Shown: positions 1 through 12,384, numbered from the stretch's first letter. The stretch is DNA of 64,000 bases from Chlorops oryzae (GCA_020466095.1 CM035806.1:160582379-160646378); one strand, 5' to 3'. The notes: generated by a model from the sequence alone, not told the origin. Made by a program: numbers and translations.

Positions 1-1777
1 GGCTCGTTAACGATTCGAGAACGATGAAAATCTCGATTCGCTAATGATAAGTGACTCTCTCACGATATCGAAATCGTCTCGATATCGTCTCGAATTATCG
101 TCGCGAAACATTTTTAAGAGAAAACGATATTGCCTCGATATCGTTACGATATCGTTGTGTTTATTGGGTATTGGTAACCGACTTTTTGTTATTATACGAG
201 GGCTGTTATAATATTAGGCGAGTTCCAGAGTTTCGCGGGTTCCTTTTGGATTTGGTTTTTTGTTTTTTAATCTGCTATGTAGATATGCTATGCATATTTC
301 TTGAACATATGAGTCGTTCACTGGATAAAGGGATTGAGTCTAATTTGACGTTTTTGAGATTTAGCGTGGATACAATTCCTTTTATGACTTTTTTAAAAAT
401 TGTAAAAGAAGCGCCAATAATTAATTTTGCAATTTCAATTTTGAGTTTTGTTGTAAAAACTAATTTTAAAGTCAACGTCAACTGTTCTGTCGTTTTTTTC
501 CATTTCAAATTTTGCGGACTCATTCCCTTTGTCCACTGAGCGACAAATATGATGAGGTCGTACGAATGCCAATGCTTCGCTATTCTTTCAATACCTATAT
601 TTTAGACTACTGTTTTACTTAAACAAAAAAACAAAAATTATCAACGATGTTACTCGAAGAAAACGGCATGTAGAGCAAAGTGGCTATCGTCAATTAAAAC
701 CTTAACTTTGTACTGAAATTTTGCTCTATACGCCATTGAATGGCGTATAGAGCAAAAGAACACAAAAAAATTGTGTTTCAAGGGATATAGAGCAAACTGG
801 AGATGAATTATCTCAGTAACTAGAAGATATAGCAAAAAATGGATTGCGGATTTAAAAAATTTGGCATTGATAATGGGGGATGGCATCCTTAACTCAAATT
901 CGTTAAAATGGCGTATAGAGCACATGAATCTCCGGGCGACGATATTGGATATTTCATTTGATTCAATTCGGCTTAGGGCTCGTGGTGTATGAATTGGTCA
1001 ATGGACACGAGAAAATCCAAAATTTTGCAAACTAGCGTAATTCTAAAAAATTCATGTTATTCAGAGGTGTCACAGAATCCGATAGCTATCGGAATTGGAA
1101 ATAAAGTTGCCTGAATTTTCATATACTTATATTTCATAGACAGCTGGATAAAATAGGGTTCTGTTATCTTAAGGGGACCTTCTGGTCTAGAATTTTTTGA
1201 AAATCGATTTTTGTTTTTTTATATATTTCGGAAGATCAGACTTCTAAGAGTATGCTGGCAAAGTTTCGTTAAGATATTGACAATATTTTCTTTGCTACAG
1301 ACGTTTTAGTAGGTGGAGACAGCAGGCAGCGCGCTTGATCAAAGCAAAATGGACAGCAAAATTGATTTGCAGACCAATCTGTGATATTCACAATCTAAGT
1401 AAATGTATTGAAATTGCCTTTAAAAAACAGCCTAATAATATGCTTAATTTTTTTCCCAATTCAAATATTTCTACTTCAAAAAATTTCGAATTTCGAATAT
1501 GTATACCCAATACATTCAAATTCTTAAGATTTTGATATACTCCCTATCGATGAAAAAATTGACCCACTCTAATGTACATAGATATTTTTGTAAAGTTTAT
1601 ATAAAGTGATTAAATTAATTTTATTTTATTTTTATTCTGACATTAAGACAATTTGAATTTATATTTATATTTGAATTACGACAAATATCGTACTACGCTT
1701 TGCTTAAAAGTGCTACTGTCCAATATGGTTTTGATAGCTATGGGTAGTGAGTTGTACATGTGAACAGCGTCAACGAA
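1..1777. other. noncoding AT-rich DNA with short degenerate repeats
   Basis: No gene is visible. Bases 1-160 are rich in degenerate ATCG/CGATATCG words, like the edge of a decayed repeat. Bases 655-925 hold four copies of a GCGTATAGAGCA-like word, two of them forming a palindrome (listed separately). The longest open frame (51-539) has no recognisable domain and is compositionally like the surrounding DNA, so I do not call it a gene. Confidence 0.6.
719..757. repeat. 39-nt near-perfect palindrome
   Basis: Two 19-nt arms flank a single central G. The left arm reads TTTTGCTCTATACGCCATT and the right arm is its exact reverse complement. The same word recurs near 664 and 908, so this looks like a head-to-head repeat unit rather than a regulatory operator. 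Confidence 0.75.
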
Positions 1778-2352
1778 AACAAGTAAGGGTGTTATAGTCA
1801 GGCGAGCCTGACAATAGAATACCCGACACAGACACACATGTTCAAATAATTTTTAATATCAAGAGGTGTTTAAGGCCATAAGGGGCCCCATATAGCGACT
1901 TTTGTTAAATTTCTTTATGAAACCCGCCCCTTTGCCATGCCCACTTTTCCAATTCTTTTTAATTCTAATCGGAGGCTTAAATATACGCTCAAATTCTAAG
2001 TTTCATTGAAATAATTGGAAAAAGTCAGATTTTGGGGCAGTTTTGAGATTTTTATGACAGACCCTAGTACTGGAGGTACGCTTAAAAATGGTCCGATCGG
2101 GTCCATTCTAGAACTTGTTCTTGCTCATGTCCCCGTGAACACGCATACCAAATTTTGTCGAGATAGCTCAATTCCTTCGATAAGATAACTGTATACAGAC
2201 AGACAGACAGACGGAACATGTCTAAATCGAATCTCCTGGTGACGCTGATCATTTCTATATATATTTTGTATGGTCTATCTCGACTGGTTCTGGGTGTTAC
2301 ACACAACCACACAAACACAATATACCCTTGACACAGAGTGTGTCGGGTATAA
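1778..2352 (-). mobile_element. DINE-1/Helentron-like nonautonomous element, short form, copy 1
   Basis: One end begins ACAAGTAAGGGTG, followed by a small hairpin (GTCAGGCGAGCCTGAC). The other end is a palindromic hairpin (CGACACAGAGTGTGTCG) closing in GGGTATAA. Inside are a conserved AGACCCTAGTACTGGAGGTAC-like block and a CAGA/GACG microsatellite. Hairpin ends around a microsatellite core are the layout of Drosophila INE-1/DINE-1. The family assignment rests on that architecture, not on a database match. Strand is arbitrary, with the hairpin/TATACCC end taken as the start. Confidence 0.7.
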
Positions 2353-2553
2353 TCATGAAAATGCTCTTAATTTTCGTGCTCAAGACCAGAAGGTCCCCTC
2401 AAGAATCGATAATAGTTCCGATTCAAGACCAAAACCAACAAAATTTGTAAATTCTGTATGAAATTTCGATCGGTTTTTATGTGCGGATTAACAGAAGAAA
2501 AAAACAAATAAAAATAATTAAAAATAACAAAAATCCACATTTATACTTAAGGG

Positions 2554-3612
2554 TAGGCTAGCCGATATGGTTAATAACCAAATTTTGGCTGTTTTTAAGT
2601 AATTTTTTGTCCCAATCCAGTCCAAACCGTGTAACCACCGACCATACCTATGGTCAAATGTCATTTGGCTACGTTTGTTCATGCTGCAGCCAAACGTTTG
2701 GATGCCAAACTAGCCATATCGTGTAACACCCCTTTGGGACAACACGGACAAATTTGTTTAACAAATGGGACGATTTTGCGCTGATTTGTCATTTGGTCAA
2801 GCTCAAAAATAGACCCATGACCAAATGGCAAACGTTTGTGCCGAAACTTAAGATAAATTCAAGCGGTTTTTTAAAAAAGTGGTTTTATTTATTTATTTCA
2901 ACAGAAATCTAAAATTTTTTGAAAGAAATCGATATTCAACGTATCGATGTTTTCAAAATGAGCCTTTCACAAGCCGAAATGCTTTTTCGCATAATTGTAT
3001 CCTTTTTGACTATAAGGGGTGAAACCAACGAAAGCAGATTTTCGAACTGAGCTTTCGTCATTCGAAGAAAATTGTTGTACAATTCGGCCTTTTCTTCTTC
3101 CAGCTCTTTGTACAACTTTGCGCAAAACCCTTCTTGGTCCCGACGAGTAACCCAATTCCTTACCCAAACTCTGGGACGCTTACGAGGCTTTTCAAACACA
3201 GTTCGGTCCGAATCGTCGTCAAAAATATAGCCGGCCAATACGACGGCAAGAATTCTTTTATTTTTTGCATTTAGCGACATTTTTTTTAAATTTTATTAAA
3301 ACCATCTCTGGCCGATGTGTTCACTCTATGCACAACAATATTATTTAGCGTCAATTGACAGTTGGCCATAATTTAATTTGGTCACTATCATGCATATCGT
3401 GTAACACCCAAGCAAACCGAAAAAGCAATTTGGGACCGAACAATATTTGGACACTATCTAGAATTGGTGGTGCGCAAACGTTTTGGGACAAAATGTGCAT
3501 ATCGTGTAAGCGCTAAACAAATGTATTGCTGACAAATGAGCATACAAGCCAAAATTTAACCAAATGATTTCAACCAAACGTTTGGTCATTAACCATATCG
3601 TCTAACCGTCAC
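2554..3612. mobile_element. PIF/Harbinger-type deletion derivative
   Basis: The two ends are inverted repeats of about 40 bp sharing CGATATGGTTAAT and then ACCAAA. An internal reading frame (2936-3280, - strand) resembles the N-terminus of Harbinger nucleases. The element is about 1.06 kb, far shorter than an autonomous copy, and the frame stops before the nuclease domain. The word ATATCGTGTAA recurs several times internally (2715-3505). TTA/TAA lies at both edges, as expected for this superfamily, but the exact boundary is uncertain. Confidence 0.72.
2936..3280 (-). pseudogene. Harbinger-type transposase, N-terminal fragment
   Basis: This 114-residue frame contains KRPRVWVRNWVTRR, then EKAELYNNFLRMTKAQFENL, then DTIMRKSISACERL. 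That succession (basic/aromatic RVWVR segment, NFLRM, ERL) is typical of the region just before the nuclease domain in PIF/Harbinger transposases. The DDE nuclease is absent and the frame ends in unrelated residues at the element's interior. It is a truncated copy with no expected activity. Confidence 0.7.
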
Positions 3613-3939
3613 TTTAGGCACCTTCCGATAATAAGTCCTCCCTAAATAATATTAAAGTGCTGACATTAAAACATCCCACATAGTACATTTATAACACCGA
3701 TTGTAGCTCACATTACTGCCTTTCGAATTGCATTTACCGTACTCGCCTAAAATCATGCAATGAAATCAACGTTCTGCTACACATTTTGAACTTCCGATTG
3801 AAATGATTTTCTTTTTTCTTTCTTTTTTTATCCGGAAACACTAAGATTTGAAATACTCTTTAACGAAAAGCATATTTCGAGGAGGGAAATCACATGACCT
3901 CTTCAAAAGAGAATCAACTCAAAAATGTTTTTACATTTT

Positions 3940-4816
3940 TATACCCGACACACTCTGTGTCGAGGGTATATTGCGTTTGTGTGGTTGTGTGTAACACCCA
4001 GAACCAGTCGAGATAGACCATACAAAATATATGTATGTATATAGAAATGATCAGTGTCACCAGGACATTCGATTTAGACATGTCCGTCCGTCCGTCCGTC
4101 TGTCCGTCTATCTGTTTGTATACAGTTATCTTATCGAAGGAGTTGAGCTATCTCGACAAAATTTGGTATGCGTGCTCACGGGGACATTAGTAAGAACAAG
4201 TTCTAGAATGGACCCGAGCGGACCATTTTTAGGGGTACCTCCAGTACTAGGGTCTGTTACGAAAATCACAAAAACTGCTCTAAAATCGAAGTTTTTCAAG
4301 ATATTTTGATGAAAGTTGATATTTAAACATATTTAAAGGCCAGTAATATTATTTCCAAAAATTGAAAAAGTGGGCGTGTCAGAAGGGCGGTTTTCGAAAA
4401 TGGCTTCCTACACCCGAAATTCAAATGGGACTTGAACTAAATTTGGCGCTTATGCTTCCTTTGTAGCCTTAAACATCCTTCCAAAAAATTTCCTTGATCG
4501 GTCCATTTTTAAGGGTACCTCCAGTACTAGGGTCTGTCACAAAAATCTCAAAACTGCCCCAAAATCTGACTTTTTCCAATTATTTCAATGAAACTTAGAA
4601 TTTGAGCGTATATTTAAGCCTCCGATTATAGTTCAACAAAAATTGGAAAAATGGGCGTGGCAAAGGGGCAGTTTCCATAAAGAAATTTAACAAAAGTCGC
4701 TATATGGGGCCCCTTATGGCCTTAAACACCTCTTGATATTAAAAATGATTTGAACACGTGTGTCTGTGTCGGGTATTCTATTGTTAGGCTCGCCTGACTA
4801 TAACACCCTTACTTGT
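3940..4816 (+). mobile_element. DINE-1/Helentron-like element, long form, copy 2
   Basis: Same ends as the copy at 1778-2352, in the opposite orientation: TATACCCGACACACTCTGTG hairpin at the left and ...CCTGACTATAACACCCTTAC at the right. It is about 300 bp longer because the block containing ACCTCCAGTACTAGGGTCTG occurs twice (near 4237 and 4518), indicating an internal duplication. The 92-residue open frame at 4031 is a by-product of the GTCC/GTCT microsatellite. Confidence 0.7.
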
Positions 4817-4886
4817 TTTTCTTTCTTTGGACTAACTTAATTTTTCATACCTTTCATACCTCATACGGGGGGAAGAGAGAACGTCG

Positions 4887-6320
4887 CACAGTGCTTCGTT
4901 CCCATACATTCGATGGACAAAAATATAAAGAAGTGTCGTAGGGCAATGAAATTTGGCACAAGTCCCTAATATGGCTTAATTAAGAAAATTTCGAAGTTTC
5001 ATCAAAATTGACCCCTCCCACCACCCACCGCCCATACCACCCAAAGTTATTTTCGGCTATAAAAATGGATATTTTGCCAAAAATTTCTTAAAAATTGGGG
5101 TAAGAGTATATAGATATGCGATCTTATCAAAAAATAATATTTCCTCCATTAATTTCGTAAGATTTTTATTACTGTTTTCACGTTCGCGTCTTAAGTCTTT
5201 TCGCAGACAGTTCTGTTAAAAAAACGAGAGAGATAAAGCAAGGACTTAAGACTCAATAATCAGCCATATTTTTCTAAAATTGCAACGGAAAACAACGAAG
5301 GTAAAGACTTATAAATGCATGCACATTTCATAAATATTGAAAAGCATACTTTTTGGCTGCATTTAATAATGATTATTTACAAAGAAAACTTTAGTATAAA
5401 TCATGAAAATATACATTTTTAAAATCTAACTTTTTCTTTATTTGTTGGTTTGATAAAAGTCTGATTTTTTCATAACTTATTAGAGGAATATATTATATAA
5501 GGTACTAAAAATAGGAATAAAAAAATACCCGTTTTTCCGTATTTTTTTTTTTACTCCATTAAAGTTTCGATATTTTTTACTATGAAAAAAAAATTTGTGC
5601 CTTTTTCAAGCAGAAAAGCAAAATGATATTAAGCTCCTTTGCCTAAAAGCATATTTTTAATGTACTTCTCATATATTTGAAAAGTTAAAACAACAAACCC
5701 AAAGTCTATTAAGGAAAAAATGTATTTGTGGCAATTTCTTGCGAAACAGCTTGAAACAAGTGTTTCATAAATCAAGAAAAACGCTTATGGGAAAATTGAT
5801 TTTTTTCTCAATTGTTGGTTCGATAGAAGTCTGATTTTTTCATATCTTATTAGAAGAATATATTAGGTATTAAAAATAGGAATAAAAAAATACCCGTTTT
5901 TCCGTATTTTTTTTTTTTTACTCCATTAAAGTTTTGTAATTTTTGAATAACCAACCAAAAATTTGTGTTTTTCAAAGCAAAAAACCAAAATGACATTAAG
6001 CCCCTTTGCCTTAAAATTTATTTTTTATTTATTAATTATATATTGAAGAAGTCAAAAAATTAAGTTTGAAGTAATTTCACGAAAAAATAAATTTTTGAGA
6101 TTATTTTTAGTGAATCAACTTGAGCGATTTTTTTGTTAAAGCAGTTTTGCTTAAAATCGTCTAACTTCAGCGCCCTCTAGTGGTGATCTAAAGAATCAAA
6201 CCATAAATATTTTTCTATAATTATATTAGTTGTTTTATTATCTTTCCGAAAATATATATTTCATCAATATATTAAAACAATTTTTTTTTTTGATTTTTGT
6301 CTATGGGTCGAAGCACTGTG
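4887..6320. mobile_element. 1.4 kb nonautonomous DNA transposon with CACAGTGCTTCG ends
   Basis: Left end CACAGTGCTTCG and right end CGAAGCACTGTG are inverted repeats. Just inside, the two ends again match (CCCATA, then GACAAAAAT). The flanks CGTCG (4882-4886) and CGTCG (6321-6325) are a possible 5-bp target duplication. Internally a block of about 130 bp is duplicated in direct orientation (about 5445-5570 and 5815-5935, both containing ATACCCGTTTTTCCGTA). No transposase frame is visible; superfamily not assigned. Confidence 0.65.
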
Positions 6321-6449
6321 CGTCGGTGTCAAATAAACAAACAAAAAAAAACCTTTAAAATTGAAATTCTTTATTATGTCCTTACAAGAGGATAAAAGAC
6401 ATTTGTGTCCAGTTATGGAGAAAAGTCTGAACGCTTGGGGAAGTTTTTA

Positions 6450-6745
6450 ACGGGTCTGGCGGGTTAAGCAAAGGCATGCGGCATCACAAAAGGAATTTTT
6501 AAATTTTGTTGATTTTTCGATAGGTGCCATCTAAAAACACTGTGGAGACTACTTTTTAGATTTTTATTTTGAACGATCCTTGAAATATCCCTGAAAATTC
6601 TTTTTTGTTAAGGCATTTTTCAAATTGTTATTGTTGTTGAGATAACCAATTGAGATAGAGAGACGATTTAAGCAGATTCTGCTAGATAAATCAACAAAAA
6701 AAAATTTAAAAATTCCTTTCATGATGCCGCAGTCCGCCAGACCCT
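6450..6745. mobile_element. foldback repeat with GGGTCTGGCGG ends
   Basis: The left region GGGTCTGGCGG...TGCGGCATCA...AAAGGAATTTTTAAATTTT is repeated in inverted orientation at the right, where the last bases read CCGCCAGACCC. The central part is related, in reverse complement, to 29170-29306 plus 29808-29830. Confidence 0.6.
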
Positions 6746-8025
6746 TTTGAAATTCCATCGACATCAGCGCTTCTTACGAATTCGGATGATTCGAGAAAGC
6801 TTCGACAAAAGAATCGAAATGAAGCCGAGAAGAACTTGTTCGTTCAACTGTCATCAAAAGCAAAAATTTCCATCGCCGAAAATTTCAAAAATTCGAAAAT
6901 ACATATTCGAAAGAAAAAAAAACACTTTGTTGATGGGTGGTGGAAAGGGGTCAGGGGGCGGGTGGGGGACATTAAAAATAGATGCACCCATCGATAAAAT
7001 GTTGATTTTATATCGTTAACAAGTGAGATTACAAAAATTTGATTTCTCATTTGGCATATGTACTTACACATCCGAAGATAGAACACTTCTATCCGGCTGT
7101 CTGTCTATATATATAAATACATATCTATGTATATATTTTTGTCTGTCTGTTTTACTTTCGGTCTGTCGGCCTGTCGGTCGGTCGGTCGGTTTGGTCTATT
7201 TATTTGCTTGGTATGTGGGAATGTATTGGATTTTTTCTTCGTCTTTTTTTATATTTTTTTGTTCGGTTTGTTTATATTTTTGTCCGTCCGGCGGATCGCC
7301 AGAACACACAGAATATATTTATGTGCTAAAAACAACTGAACGAACAATTTTAGTACAACAGGAGTAGAGCAAAGATACAGATCACCCCAAAAACAAGAGG
7401 AAAAAAATTATAATAAAAAGTAAAAAAAAAAAAATAAAAGAAACTTAAACGCGTCCGATCGCGTCCGACGTTCAACATACAAACACATATAGCCATTTAG
7501 CCACATAGCCTGGCTAGTCGGGCATACGCAACGAAGCGCGCGAAGATTTTTTAAAAGCACAAGAAGATAAAAGCAATACATTACGGGCAGTGAAAATAAC
7601 TTTTTTTTTTTTTTATTATCAATATATATTAATATTTAGTTATATACATATTTTTTTTTTTTATGGAAATATTCTTATGAAAAATGAAATAACGGAAATA
7701 AATAACGTCTTCTCTGGTTAGTCACAAAACAAAAAAGGATGGAAAAGCTGTAAGATTAATGAAAAACGAAAAAAATCGGAACAAATGAAGTGACACAAAA
7801 TACAAAAGAAAATTTTTCAAAAAAAAAAAAAAAGAATTATCAAAATATTTCTGATAGTTTTCGGCTAATAATTGTGCTACTCTATCGGTCAAAGATTTTC
7901 GAAATTGTGGAAAAATAAATTTAAAAAAAAAAGTGAAATAAGAAAAGTTGGCAGCTCGAAGTTCTTGAATAATTTAATAGATGAAAAAAAAAACCCATCA
8001 GAAACGACAATTTTCCATTGTCAAC
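6746..8025. other. noncoding; low-complexity with one transcript-leader-like stretch
   Basis: Contains GTCT/GTCG microsatellite (7140-7190), several A and T runs, and a stretch at 7350-7600 that is less repetitive and CpG-containing (CGCGTCCGATCGCGTCCGAC). Open frames here are short and compositionally simple. No gene is called. Confidence 0.5.
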
Positions 8026-8029
8026 TTAA

Positions 8030-8168
8030 TTGTCCCTGTTTAGATTAAGAGAGAGACACTGCAAGGAAACACATGAGAGTGACAGAGACGAAAGACATTC
8101 CATCTCCGTCACTCTCATGTGTTTCCTTCCAGTGTCTCGCATTTTGTCTGCCTGTTTAAACGGGGACA
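8030..8168. mobile_element. 139-bp MITE with TTAA flanks (piggyBac-like)
   Basis: TTAA stands at 8026-8029 and at 8169-8172. Between them lies a hairpin whose arms share GGAAACACATGAGAGTGAC, GACACTG and, at the ends, TGTCCC(C/T)GTTTA. TTAA target duplication with inverted repeats is the hallmark of piggyBac-type mobilisation. There is no coding capacity. Confidence 0.7.
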
Positions 8169-8172
8169 TTAA

Positions 8173-9399
8173 CGTCAGACTTGTGGCCTTAACTTAACCG
8201 AATTTACCTTAATCTCTATTCTATAATTCTCGGAGGCATTTTCACTCGATAGAGTTTGGATTTAATGCTAATCATGTGATCGAATCTCTAATTTTTTATC
8301 CCTCTGGAAAAACAACATAAATCATCTTCAGACTAAAGAGAAACCTCTTCTACTTGGACATTGAAGTGCAGAATTTATTTTTATTGTATAACAGACATTG
8401 GTCCACACATGACCAAGACGCCCCCCCCCCCCCCCCCCCCCCGAAGGCGTCGTGTACACTGCATTTTAATGTTTTTTTTTTTTTTTCTTACAATAATTGA
8501 AATAAAAATCTTAGCTACTAAGAGACACATGGAAAATGGGCACATTCTTCACCTCATGAATTTTAAGTAAAAATCTTTTTTTTTAAAGACACCCAACTTC
8601 AATAAGCGAACTACTCTCCAAATATTCTGATTATAATCAATAATAATTAAAAAAATTGTTTTATCGATTTTTCGCAATATTTTGTACAGAAATTTTCTTC
8701 TATACCCTCAGTACGAAATTTAGTGGGTGAAATTAAGAGAAAACTTTCATCATTTAACCGTGTGAAAATCTTGACAGGCCATTTCAAAAAGTCTTAATGT
8801 ATTTTTCCATTAAATTTCATCAAAAATACAAATGAAAGTTTACACTGTAGCCTCGCATACACCTACTATGTCATGTTAACAAAAATTTTTGGTCACAAAT
8901 TGCGTACGGTCAAAAGAAAATAATATATTGTATGTGTTTTTGACAAAAAAAAGTTTTTAATAGGTAGCATCGCGAAAAAACTTTTGGAAAATGCCAATAG
9001 CGTACTAAAAGAATAGAAAAGAAATTAGGGTCTCAAAATTCAAATAACGTCTAACTCTTTTAAATTTTAATCGAATATAATTTCCAAAAACTTAAAGTTC
9101 TTCATTCGAAATTTCATTCACGCCTCAGCAAAGTTTGGAAAGCACTCTCGGTAGCCCCATTTTACTTAAGTTCAATTTATGTTACGCCCACAATCAGTTT
9201 TCACTGTTTATAGCACATCATTTATGCTGTTATCTACCCAACTAATGACAATTTCGATGATTTATAATGGACATTTACCATAACAGTCATAAGTGAAATT
9301 TTCATCGTACGATCGTGGGGAAAAGGTACGAGCACTTGATGTGATAGGCACAATATGCTGTTCCAGTTTTTTTTTAAAGACTTTGATATGCCTTTGAGC
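8173..9399. other. intergenic, no gene seen
   Basis: AT-rich noncoding DNA. The notable item is a homopolymer run of about 22 C at 8421-8442, followed by a T run. Nothing else is supported. Confidence 0.5.
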
Positions 9400-9407
9400 C
9401 ATGTAGG

Positions 9408-9761
9408 CAGTGCCGGATTAAGGTAGGGCTAGCTGGGGCTATAGCCCCGGGCCCCAACTGGCAACGGGACCCGAGTGTCCAAATAAAATATCATCAAAAT
9501 ATTTCAAAAAATATTTTTCGAGTAAAATCGCTTTAAGGTCTAAAAATTCATGAAATAAAAAATTAAATTATATGTACTTATATAAATTGTTTATCTTACT
9601 GTTCATTTCATTTGAAAGAATTTATATTGTACTAATAACTCATCTTGAACTTAAATTGACTTTAACAGTTATTACTTTTCAAAAACTGCGCCAAAAAGAG
9701 CATCAGGGGGCCCCCATCACTATATAAGCCCCGGGCCTCATTACACTCTAATCCGCCGCTG
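9408..9761. mobile_element. hAT-type MITE, target duplication CATGTAGG
   Basis: Starts CAGTGCCGGATTA and ends TAATCCGCCGCTG, an imperfect terminal inverted repeat starting with CAG. It is flanked on both sides by the same 8 bp, CATGTAGG (9400-9407 and 9762-9769). Subterminal GGGCCCC/GGGGGCCCC stretches are also inverted. No coding capacity. The 8-bp duplication and CAG ends are diagnostic of hAT elements. Confidence 0.88.
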
Positions 9762-9769
9762 CATGTAGG

Positions 9770-10679
9770 AGTGTAGGTCTCCCTGCCTACGTCGAGAAGG
9801 CTCTGCCGCTAATAAGAAATTCACCATTAGGCAGGTATAGGAAATTCAACACTTTCGAGAAATTCACCGGAAAGCTACCAACAACAATACGGGTAGACAC
9901 AAAGTGGCACTATGATGCCACTTAGAAGAAAATTATAAAAGAAACACGGCGTCGGCTCGGTGTTTTATACTGCTTGAAAATTTCATAATTAAAACTTTAA
10001 TAAATGCATTACGATATTCTTTTGCTTAATGCGCACGAATGTTTTCATTTTGTAATAAATTGACATACATTTTTGACTTTGGCTACGAATTTGATTGTAC
10101 ATAGAATTTAGTATTTTTGCTGAAACAATGTGATCAAAAAGTTATGTGGACAGGGTAGGAAAATTTCTATATTATCCTTGATATTGAGTTTCCTTGATTA
10201 GTTTTATGTTTTTCAAGCTTTTCATATCATTTTATTAGTTTGGTAGATATTTTATATGTAATGTACTCGAAAATCTCCCAAAATTAAAAATAAGAGTGGC
10301 AATGCATTTCACCACAGCAGAGCTAAAGATTTCGCTGCCATAGCATGCCTCTCTTTTCCTCATGCTATATGCCTATATGTTGAAGCAGCGCAGCTCTAAC
10401 ACATTGCAAGGATTAGGAAGAAGAAGAGTTAGACCTACACTCCTACATGCTTTGAGCTTTGACATTTTTCCATTAGTGAACTGTAGCATTTTCCGTCTAA
10501 ATATCTAAAAGATTAAATCTGATAAAGTTGTGAGAGAAGGAGAGAGAGTTCTTTGATTCTGGAACTTCAAGCATCCATCTCTATCTCTGTTTCTCTCATT
10601 TATCAAAACAACAAGGCACAGCATTTTCACATGATAGCTATGTATTTTTTAACATCATCGGCATGATGGAATGGAGAAA
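9770..10679. other. intergenic, no gene seen
   Basis: AT-rich noncoding sequence with short GAGA tracts. No long frame, splice structure or clear repeat boundary is visible. Confidence 0.45.
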
Positions 10680-11324
10680 TTTTCTAAACAAAACAAATAA
10701 AAATACATTAATATATAAAAAAGAAAATAAATAAATGAATATGATTAAATGAATTAAAAAATAAAAAATACATTAATGAATAATAAATAAACAAACAAAT
10801 TATGATTAATAACATTTATGAGTTAATAAATAAATGAGTTGATAAGTTAATGAGTTAATGAGTTAATTAATAAATAATATAATAATAAATAAGTTATAAT
10901 AAATAAATAAATACATACATACTTACATTAATAAAAAATAAAGTGAAAGAATGTAAAAAGAAAGAAAGAAAGAAATTAATTTATCAATTAATTAAAAATT
11001 GAAAAATTAATAAATTAAATAGATTAATAATAAATAAATAAACAAACAAATTATGATTAAATAGTAAATAAACATATGAATATATAATTAAATAAATAAA
11101 TTAACAAATACATAAATAATCAAATAAATCAAAAATAAATTAATTAATAAATACATAAATAAAATAATAAATGATTAAATAAATTAATAAATAAATAAAT
11201 AAATAATAAAATAAATATTCTTATATGAAAAAAATAATGCATAAATTAATTAATTAATTGACAATAAAAAAATATATATACAAACTATAATGAATGAATA
11301 AATAAATAAAAAATAAATTAAATA

Positions 11325-12203
11325 AGGTAAGTTCACCACGTAAGGCCCGGCTCCTCGTAAGGCCCACTTTCATTTTCACCAACTTCGAACTATCAAATAT
11401 TCTTGAACTTGCACATGGTGAAACATGTCCACAAGTTATTTAATAGAAATAAAAAATTAAGACAATCGCACAATATTTGTGGCGACCACAGTCAATTGAA
11501 AATAACTGAGACGTAAAAATGGCATTTTTATAGTGGGCGACGCTTAAAAAATAATATTTTATAGTGAAATTGTGGGCTGCTTTCTTTAAATAAGAAAGTT
11601 TGTTGTATTGTGATGATACAGACGTATATTTATGCTAAAAAATTCAACTGCAAATTTTTGTTCTTGGAAAGCCTTTGAAGGCCCATAGGTACATAAAAAA
11701 TGCATCGACGGACATTAAGAAACCATATTTTGAGTTGATCTGAGGTCAAAAGAGTAGGACGAAAGGCAACTATACCTTTTTTATCCTTAAATAGCGTTTA
11801 ATATTTTATTCTTAATTTAAAGAAGCTTAGTAACATTTAATTAGTTTTTTTTTTAAATAAACGAATTTTTTCTGTTAATTTAATTTTTTTTTTACTAGCT
11901 TTTACAATATAAATTAACCTATAAAGCTTACAAAAATAATTATTGCAGGTTTGGGTTCATTATCTCAAACAAGGAGTAAGTGGGCCTTTTATGGTACACA
12001 TGTTCCTCGTAAGGCCCAAAAAGGCATTTTTTTAAATCGCATTTTAGGACCGTTTCCGATAGTGTTTTTTGGTCGAATTTTTTGTTTTTCTATAGAAAAT
12101 TGACCAAATAAAACAAAACAAAAACAATCGGGTTTGTATCATCAATAGTTTGTGCACTGTATTGGAAAAGGTGTTAGGTGGGCCTTACGTGGTGCACTTA
12201 CCT
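11325..12203. mobile_element. 879-bp element with AGGTAAGT...GTAAGGCCC ends, TA flanks
   Basis: The ends are a terminal inverted repeat: AGGTAAGTTCACCACGTAAG on the left and the complement of AGGTAAGTGCACCACGTAAG on the right. TA stands on both sides. The words CTCGTAAGGCCCA and GTAAGGCCC recur inside (about 11352 and 12005). No transposase frame. The TA duplication suggests Tc1/mariner-type or another TA-targeting machinery. Confidence 0.7.
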
Positions 12204-12384
12204 TACAAGGCAATTAATAAACAAATAAAAAATAAATAATTAAATGAACAAATAAATAAATATTTATGGAAATGAAAAAATATATTTAATATAAATAAAT
12301 AAAGAAATAAATAAATGAAAAGATAAATAAATGAAAAATAAGTAAAGAAATAAAAAAATTCATTCATTCATTTACTAACAATAT

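Noticed and set aside
51..539. 162-codon open frame at the left edge
   Set aside because: AT-driven composition, no recognisable domain or splice context, and it begins in ATCG-type repeat DNA.
4031..4309. 92-codon frame with Ser/Val/Arg repeats (and similar at 2082, 7023, 38205, 40823)
   Set aside because: These lie on the GTCC/GTCT microsatellite, mostly inside the DINE-1-like repeats.
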